A stretch of 9,158 nt of DNA from assembly GCA_937930275.1 (NCBI GenBank), contig CALGLM010000202.1:1-9158 (forward strand), given 5' to 3'. This stretch comes from an uncultured Ignavibacteria bacterium (GTDB lineage Bacteria > Bacteroidota > Ignavibacteria > Ignavibacteriales > Melioribacteraceae). The notes beneath the pieces are model-generated. The model did no database searches, was not told the DNA's origin, and saw only the letters and a list, made by a program, of their open reading frames with translations. The position numbers and the translations under genes are program-made. Positions 5,397 to 9,158 of this stretch are shown one piece after another (within the stretch, counting starts at the first letter, position 1; every line of letters begins with the position of its first letter).

Positions 5397-7529
5397 GTGA
5401 AAAGAAGAATATTGTTACTTGTTTTAAGTTTTATTTTTTATGTTAATGATGGTTATGGTCAAGTAAAAGAGTGTTTTGCCGTTAGAACTAATGATGAAAT
5501 AAAAATTGACGGAATAATGGATGAAGGAGCTTGGGAAAAAGCAAAAGTTATTGATGACTTTTTGGAACAAGACCCTAAAATAGGGGCAAAACCAAGATTT
5601 AAGACAGAAGTAAGAATTTTATATGATAACGATAATTTATATTTCGGTGTATCGTGTTTTGATGATGAACCGGAAAATATTCTTTACCGAGAAATGAAAT
5701 GGGACGGTTATCTTAGTAAAGATGATTACTTTAGAATTATGCTTGATACATACAACGATAATAGAAATGCTTATTGGTTTGCTATCAATCCTTTGGGTGC
5801 TCAAAACGATGCATTGATTTCGGGATTGGATATGGGCGATTTTAACGAGGATTGGGACGCCGTTTGGGAAGTAAAAACCCAAATTAACGAGCAGGGCTGG
5901 TTTATTGAAGTTCGATATCCCTTTTCTTCGTTTAGATTTTTAGATAAAAAAGAACAAATATGGGGAATAAACTTTGAAAGAGGCGTAAAACGTTTCGATG
6001 AATCATATTTATGGACTTCAGTCGGAGAAAATAAAGGATTATTTAAAATAGCGGAAGCCGGTGACTTAAAGGGGATTTCCGATATTAAAAGAGGTGACCC
6101 TATTTACATAGTTCCTTATCTATCAATAGGAGCGCAAAACATTAACAAACAAAAAGACTATTTAAAAGATATGGGGGTTGACGTTAAATACGGTTTAACG
6201 GAAACTCTATCTTTAGATTTAACGGTAAATACGGATTTTGCACAAATTGAAGCAGACAGAGCTAAAATTAATTTAACACGCTTTCCTTTATACTTTGCAG
6301 AAAAAAGAGATTTCTTTTTAGAAGGAGTAAATACTTTTAAATTTAATCTTGGCGGGTCCAACACAATTTATTATAGTAGAAGAATGGGCATAAGTAACGG
6401 TCGAGAAATACCCATTATAGGAGGTGCAAAATTAGTAGGAAGAACCGGTAGATTGGAACTGGGATTTTTAAACCTGCAAACTGCCGAAAAATATGATGAA
6501 CCGACAACTAACTATACGGCTACAAGAATTAAATACGACTTGCTTAATCAATCTTTTGCCGGTATTATGGTAACAAATAAACTAACAAAAAAAGGCTATA
6601 ACAGTAGTTTAGGTGCCGATTTTTCAATTCAATCCAACTCGTTTTTAGGTGATAAAAACATTGTGTTTACAAGCAGAATGGCAAAAACATTGGAAAAAGA
6701 TGCTCCGCCGAACACTTACGCAGGATTTTTTTCACTGGATTTTCCGAATGATTTAATTGATCAATATGTTTCTTACTCCTTTTTTCAAAAAAACTTTAAT
6801 CCGCAGATGGGCTTTATAAATCGTACGGGTGTACAAAAATATGAATACTCGTTAGATGTTAAACCCAGAATAAACGCTTACGGAATACGAAGGTTATTTT
6901 TTACTCCTTTTGAAACCGATATGTACTTTGATAAAGACAATATACTTCAACAAGCAAGTTTTTTTATTCAACCTTTCGGATTTTCACTATTAAGCGGTGA
7001 ATCTGTTTACTTTGGATTTGAAAGGGATTTTGATTATGTAAAAGAGGACTATACGATTTTTGATACGACAAAAATTCATGCCGGTAAATATTGGTACAAT
7101 AGTTTTCTTGCTCGATTTATAAGTTCAACTTCTGAGGCTGTTTACGGTGAAATTGATTTTGAAAAAGGGGATTTTTATTCAGGTAAAATTACAGGCATTA
7201 GCGGTGTTGTTACTGCCGTACTTAATAAGCACTTTATATTTGAAGGAGATTTTAACTATAATAAAATTGAATTTTCTAATAGTAAATTTTCCACATACGA
7301 ATTAGGCGGAAGATTAAAAGTTAATTTTTCCACAAAGCTGCTTTCTTCTGTATTTTGCCAATGGAATAATGCGGATAAAGAGATAAATATAAATTACCGT
7401 ATTAATTGGAAACCGAAAATAGGCAGTGATTTTTACCTGGTGGTTAATCAATTATTAGAAACCGAAAACAAGTTAAAAAGTAAAGATTTCGTAATTTTAG
7501 CCAAGTTTTCTTGGTTATTTGTTATTTAA
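5397..7529 (+). CDS. CBM9-like/DUF5916 outer-membrane beta-barrel protein
   Basis: A 710-residue exported protein. Residues 1-22 (MKRR, hydrophobic core, then GYGQ) are a signal peptide. Residues ~30-215 match the CBM9-like beta-sandwich that opens this family ('IKIDGIMDEGAWEKA', 'LYFGVSCFDDEPENI', 'WDAVWEVKTQI', 'GWFIEVRYPFSSFRF'). From ~235 the DUF5916 part follows, with the hallmark 'NTDFAQIEADRAKINLTRFPLYFAEKRDFFLEG' region (residues 278-310) and then alternating beta strands to an aromatic/hydrophobic C-terminus, as in outer-membrane barrels. Length is normal. Members are sometimes labelled hydrolase because of CBM9; no catalytic site is visible here, and the function is unknown. The GTG start is supported by the signal peptide, a weak TCAGG six bases before it, and no in-frame ATG upstream before the stop at 5328. 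It is transcribed away from the SGNH operon, and the dGTPase gene follows 46 bases later. Confidence 0.88.
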   Translation: MKRRILLLVLSFIFYVNDGYGQVKECFAVRTNDEIKIDGIMDEGAWEKAKVIDDFLEQDPKIGAKPRFKTEVRILYDNDNLYFGVSCFDDEPENILYREMKWDGYLSKDDYFRIMLDTYNDNRNAYWFAINPLGAQNDALISGLDMGDFNEDWDAVWEVKTQINEQGWFIEVRYPFSSFRFLDKKEQIWGINFERGVKRFDESYLWTSVGENKGLFKIAEAGDLKGISDIKRGDPIYIVPYLSIGAQNINKQKDYLKDMGVDVKYGLTETLSLDLTVNTDFAQIEADRAKINLTRFPLYFAEKRDFFLEGVNTFKFNLGGSNTIYYSRRMGISNGREIPIIGGAKLVGRTGRLELGFLNLQTAEKYDEPTTNYTATRIKYDLLNQSFAGIMVTNKLTKKGYNSSLGADFSIQSNSFLGDKNIVFTSRMAKTLEKDAPPNTYAGFFSLDFPNDLIDQYVSYSFFQKNFNPQMGFINRTGVQKYEYSLDVKPRINAYGIRRLFFTPFETDMYFDKDNILQQASFFIQPFGFSLLSGESVYFGFERDFDYVKEDYTIFDTTKIHAGKYWYNSFLARFISSTSEAVYGEIDFEKGDFYSGKITGISGVVTAVLNKHFIFEGDFNYNKIEFSNSKFSTYELGGRLKVNFSTKLLSSVFCQWNNADKEININYRINWKPKIGSDFYLVVNQLLETENKLKSKDFVILAKFSWLFVI

Positions 7530-7531
7530 TT
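7498..7531 (+). terminator. Possible weak intrinsic terminator at the end of the DUF5916 gene
   Basis: CCAAG-TTTT-CTTGG forms a five-base-pair stem (7501-7514), extended by G·T, A-T and T-A pairs to 7498-7517. A T-rich stretch to 7531 follows. The hairpin lies within the last codons and is modest in strength. It would partly separate the DUF5916 gene from dgt. It may also be coincidence in coding sequence. Confidence 0.35.
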
Positions 7532-7575
7532 TAATATATTAATTACTTTAATAATATTCACTTATCGGATTGCCT

Positions 7576-8856
7576 ATGTTCGGTAAAAACACATTTTATA
7601 ACGATTTTGATACACAGCGCCTTAAAGATAGTCCGCGTGATAACGAATATAGAACGGTTTTTCAAATTGACCGAGACCGTATAATCCACTCAAGCGAGTT
7701 TAGAAGGTTGCAAGGAAAAACTCAGGTATTTTTACCCGGTGAATACGACTTTTATAGAACGCGTTTAACGCACTCAATTGAAGTTGCCCAAATAGGCAGA
7801 GCTATTTGCTATTATTTGAATACTAATCAACCCGATATTTTTAATTACGATTACTACCTTGACGAAGATTTAATTGAAGCCGCATGCCTTGCACACGACT
7901 TGGGACATTCCCCTTTTGGACACGGCGGTGAGAGAATTTTGCATAAACTAATGCGTCCGTACGGGGGTTTTGAAGGAAATGCACAAACCTTACGCCTTAT
8001 TACGGAAACCTTTTTTAGAGACGATAACAGACAGCGAGGTATGAACCCAACCCGCGCTTTTATTGATAGTATTTTAAAATATAAAACCTTATACTCTGAT
8101 TCTTATGAGCAAGAAAACCACTTTATTTATGATTTTCAAGCTAAATACTTGAATTTTGTTTTTAATAACTTAGAGTATAAAAATTATTTATCAAGTGAAA
8201 AAGAATTAAACTTATTTAGAAGTATCGAATGCCAAATAATGGACTTTGCCGATGATACCGCTTATGCTATTAATGATTTAATTGATAGCATTATGGGTGG
8301 ATTTATAAATTATTCCTCATTAATTAAATGGGGTAAAACTTATGCCGAAAATTTATCTTTGCGACAGGAAGAATTTTTAAGCGACTTGGCAGATTGGATT
8401 AAAAACGATACTTATAAAAAGAAATTAAGCGCTTTAATCGGTTATTTTATATCTTCGTGCTCGGTAAAACTGCGATCAACATTTATGGATAATTTGACAA
8501 ACCGATACAAATATAAACTTATTATAGATAAAAATGTTCTCGAAAAACTCGAGCTATTTAAAAAACTTTCTGTTGACATTGTTTTCCGTACTTCTCAACT
8601 TCACCAAATGGAGCACAAAGCCGCTTATTTAATTGAAAAGTTATTCGATGCTTTTGAAAAAAACTATATATCCGAAAATAAATTATTAAAACTACTGCCG
8701 GAGTTTAACGATAGACTTGTTAAAACACAAACTAATGATAACGATAAAGTACGAATTTTATGCGATTATATTGCAGGCATGACTGACGGTTTTGCTTTAA
8801 GAAACTACAAAAGACTATTTCAACCTGATTATAGTTCATTTGTAGATTTAATCTAA
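7576..8856 (+). CDS. dgt: dGTPase-like deoxynucleoside triphosphate triphosphohydrolase (HD domain)
   Basis: A cytosolic metal-dependent HD hydrolase of the Dgt family, which splits dNTPs into deoxynucleoside and triphosphate and so adjusts dNTP pools. Numbered from ATG 7576 (426 residues): 'SSEFRRLQGKTQVF' (39-52) opens the domain, H66 in RLTHS, H107-D108 in 'LAHDLGHSPFGHGGE', the family mark 'GGFEGNAQTLRL' (130-141), and the last metal Asp in 'MDFADDTAYA' (D226 or D227). All HD ligands are present, so it should be active. The length fits the family, and the C-terminal half is helical and less conserved. A TTG at 7570 would add two residues; the ATG is preferred because no SD favours either. 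The nucleotide specificity cannot be read; family members range from dGTP-specific to broad. It follows the DUF5916 gene on the same strand with 46 AT-rich bases between, so it may be read from that promoter or its own. Confidence 0.93.
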   Translation: MFGKNTFYNDFDTQRLKDSPRDNEYRTVFQIDRDRIIHSSEFRRLQGKTQVFLPGEYDFYRTRLTHSIEVAQIGRAICYYLNTNQPDIFNYDYYLDEDLIEAACLAHDLGHSPFGHGGERILHKLMRPYGGFEGNAQTLRLITETFFRDDNRQRGMNPTRAFIDSILKYKTLYSDSYEQENHFIYDFQAKYLNFVFNNLEYKNYLSSEKELNLFRSIECQIMDFADDTAYAINDLIDSIMGGFINYSSLIKWGKTYAENLSLRQEEFLSDLADWIKNDTYKKKLSALIGYFISSCSVKLRSTFMDNLTNRYKYKLIIDKNVLEKLELFKKLSVDIVFRTSQLHQMEHKAAYLIEKLFDAFEKNYISENKLLKLLPEFNDRLVKTQTNDNDKVRILCDYIAGMTDGFALRNYKRLFQPDYSSFVDLI

Positions 8857-8862
8857 AAAAAA

Positions 8863-8912
8863 TTTACATATATTTTTAATATTTTTTATATATTTGTTGT
8901 ATAATATATTTG
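8863..8912 (+). promoter_or_regulatory. Candidate promoter(s) for the gene at 9011
   Basis: TATATTTG, matching the Bacteroidota -7 consensus TAnnTTTG, occurs twice: at 8889-8896 and 8905-8912. TTTACA at 8863-8868 lies 20 bases before the first and could be its -33 element. Either would leave a 5' leader of about 90-110 bases. The region is very AT-rich, so one or both matches may be chance. Confidence 0.45.
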
Positions 8913-8927
8913 CTTGTATGCAAATAT
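8906..8927. repeat. Perfect 8-bp inverted repeat ATATTTGC-N6-GCAAATAT, possible operator
   Basis: Two exact 8-base arms flank the six bases TTGTAT. The left arm overlaps the second TATATTTG box, so a protein bound here would sit at the transcription start. Alternatively, a transcript from the first box would carry it as a 5' hairpin. It is one of only two clear symmetric elements between genes in the window. Its role is inferred. Confidence 0.45.
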
Positions 8928-9010
8928 CTCGGCTTTATCCTTAGGGAAAAACTTTCGACTAAAATAATTTAATTAATTTTTTATATTACTATTTAATCTA
9001 TAGGGATTTA

Positions 9011-9158
9011 ATGGCAAAAGAATATGATATTGACAAATTAGACGCATTTTCGGTTTTTACTACTTTTAACGGTATTCTAAACTCGGGCGAAACCTCAGAA
9101 TCCGTTTCCGAATTTATGTTTGAACTTTGCATAAAAAAGAATCGTGCATTAAAAGGGA
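9011..9158 (+). CDS. Unidentified protein, N-terminus only (cut by the window end)
   Basis: An ATG at 9011 opens 49 codons that run off the window. TAGGGA at 9001-9006 lies four bases before it and is a fair SD. The visible protein begins MAKEYDIDKLDAFSVFTTFN, continues with a Ser/Glu-rich stretch, and ends near 'FELCIKKNRALKG'. There is no signal peptide or membrane segment. The pattern of a short linker, a helix, then an 'E-x3-E-F-M-F-E-L-C' helix is seen at the start of GAF-type sensor domains in kinases and SpoIIE-like phosphatases, but this is too little for a call. It has its own promoter-like leader of 154 bases and so is probably not part of the dgt transcript. Confidence 0.7.
   Translation, partial: MAKEYDIDKLDAFSVFTTFNGILNSGETSESVSEFMFELCIKKNRALKG

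Noticed and set aside
5637..6364. Minus-strand open frames across the DUF5916 gene
   Set aside because: They are shadows of a well-supported coding frame and show no family features or start signals.
7531..7542. TTAATATATTAA palindrome between the DUF5916 gene and dgt
   Set aside because: A 12-base A/T-only palindrome in A/T-only context is expected by chance and too weak for a terminator stem.
7576..8856. The dGTPase as part of an antiphage dNTP-depletion system
   Set aside because: The protein looks like the ordinary Dgt family, and no neighbouring defence gene, phage or mobile element is visible.
8931..9010. Riboswitch or structured RNA in the leader of the gene at 9011
   Set aside because: I could find only short stems (for example TCC/GGA around 8938-8947) and no known riboswitch core; a covariance search would be needed.

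Overview
The window is a 9.16 kb piece of an AT-rich bacterial genome (roughly one third G+C by eye). It most resembles the Bacteroidota/Ignavibacteria/Chlorobi side of the FCB group. The reasons are a secreted CBM9-like/DUF5916 outer-membrane protein, a tandem pair of exported SGNH hydrolases of the kind common in that group, a UvrA with the 'IRYEEPEPR' and 'PLARARFYTPG' sequence style, and possible TAnnTTTG promoter boxes. The placement is inferred from protein style only.

Bases 1-47 are not biological. They are the end of an Illumina P7/TruSeq adapter (tail of the P7 primer, an apparent 8-base index, then the read-2 primer site) left on the end of the contig. Genomic sequence starts at base 48, inside uvrA, so any uvrA start placed upstream (for example the GTG at 33) is an artefact, and the N-terminal ~100 residues with the first Walker A are missing.

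Layout: (1) 48-2510, plus strand, 5'-truncated uvrA (nucleotide excision repair). (2) 2512-5276, minus strand, a tight three-gene operon read from right to left: a membrane-anchored SGNH hydrolase with a long insertion like Ape1/PatB esterases (5276-3933), a secreted SGNH/GDSL hydrolase (3926-2940) and an OsmC-family protein (2937-2512). Gaps are 6 and 2 bases, and the osmC Shine-Dalgarno lies inside the last codons of the gene before it. uvrA and osmC meet tail to tail with one base between them. (3) 5277-5396, a 120-bp divergent control region with a perfect 18-bp palindrome and a 10-bp direct repeat. (4) 5397-7529, plus strand, CBM9-like/DUF5916 outer-membrane protein. (5) 7576-8856, plus strand, dGTPase-like HD-domain dNTP triphosphohydrolase. 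(6) 8857-9010, an AT-rich intergenic region with promoter-like boxes and a perfect inverted repeat. (7) 9011 to the end, the first 49 codons of an unidentified gene.

The genes fall into two themes. uvrA and the dGTPase concern DNA repair and nucleotide pools, and OsmC protects against peroxides. The SGNH pair and the DUF5916 protein belong to the cell envelope: probably removal or transfer of acyl groups on wall or surface glycans, and an outer-membrane barrel. I saw no tRNA, rRNA, CRISPR array, insertion sequence or phage gene, and no convincing new multi-gene system. The most useful observations are the adapter, the altered zinc-finger cysteines in UvrA, the Ape1-like SGNH pair without a visible acyltransferase, and the palindromic elements in the two intergenic regions.
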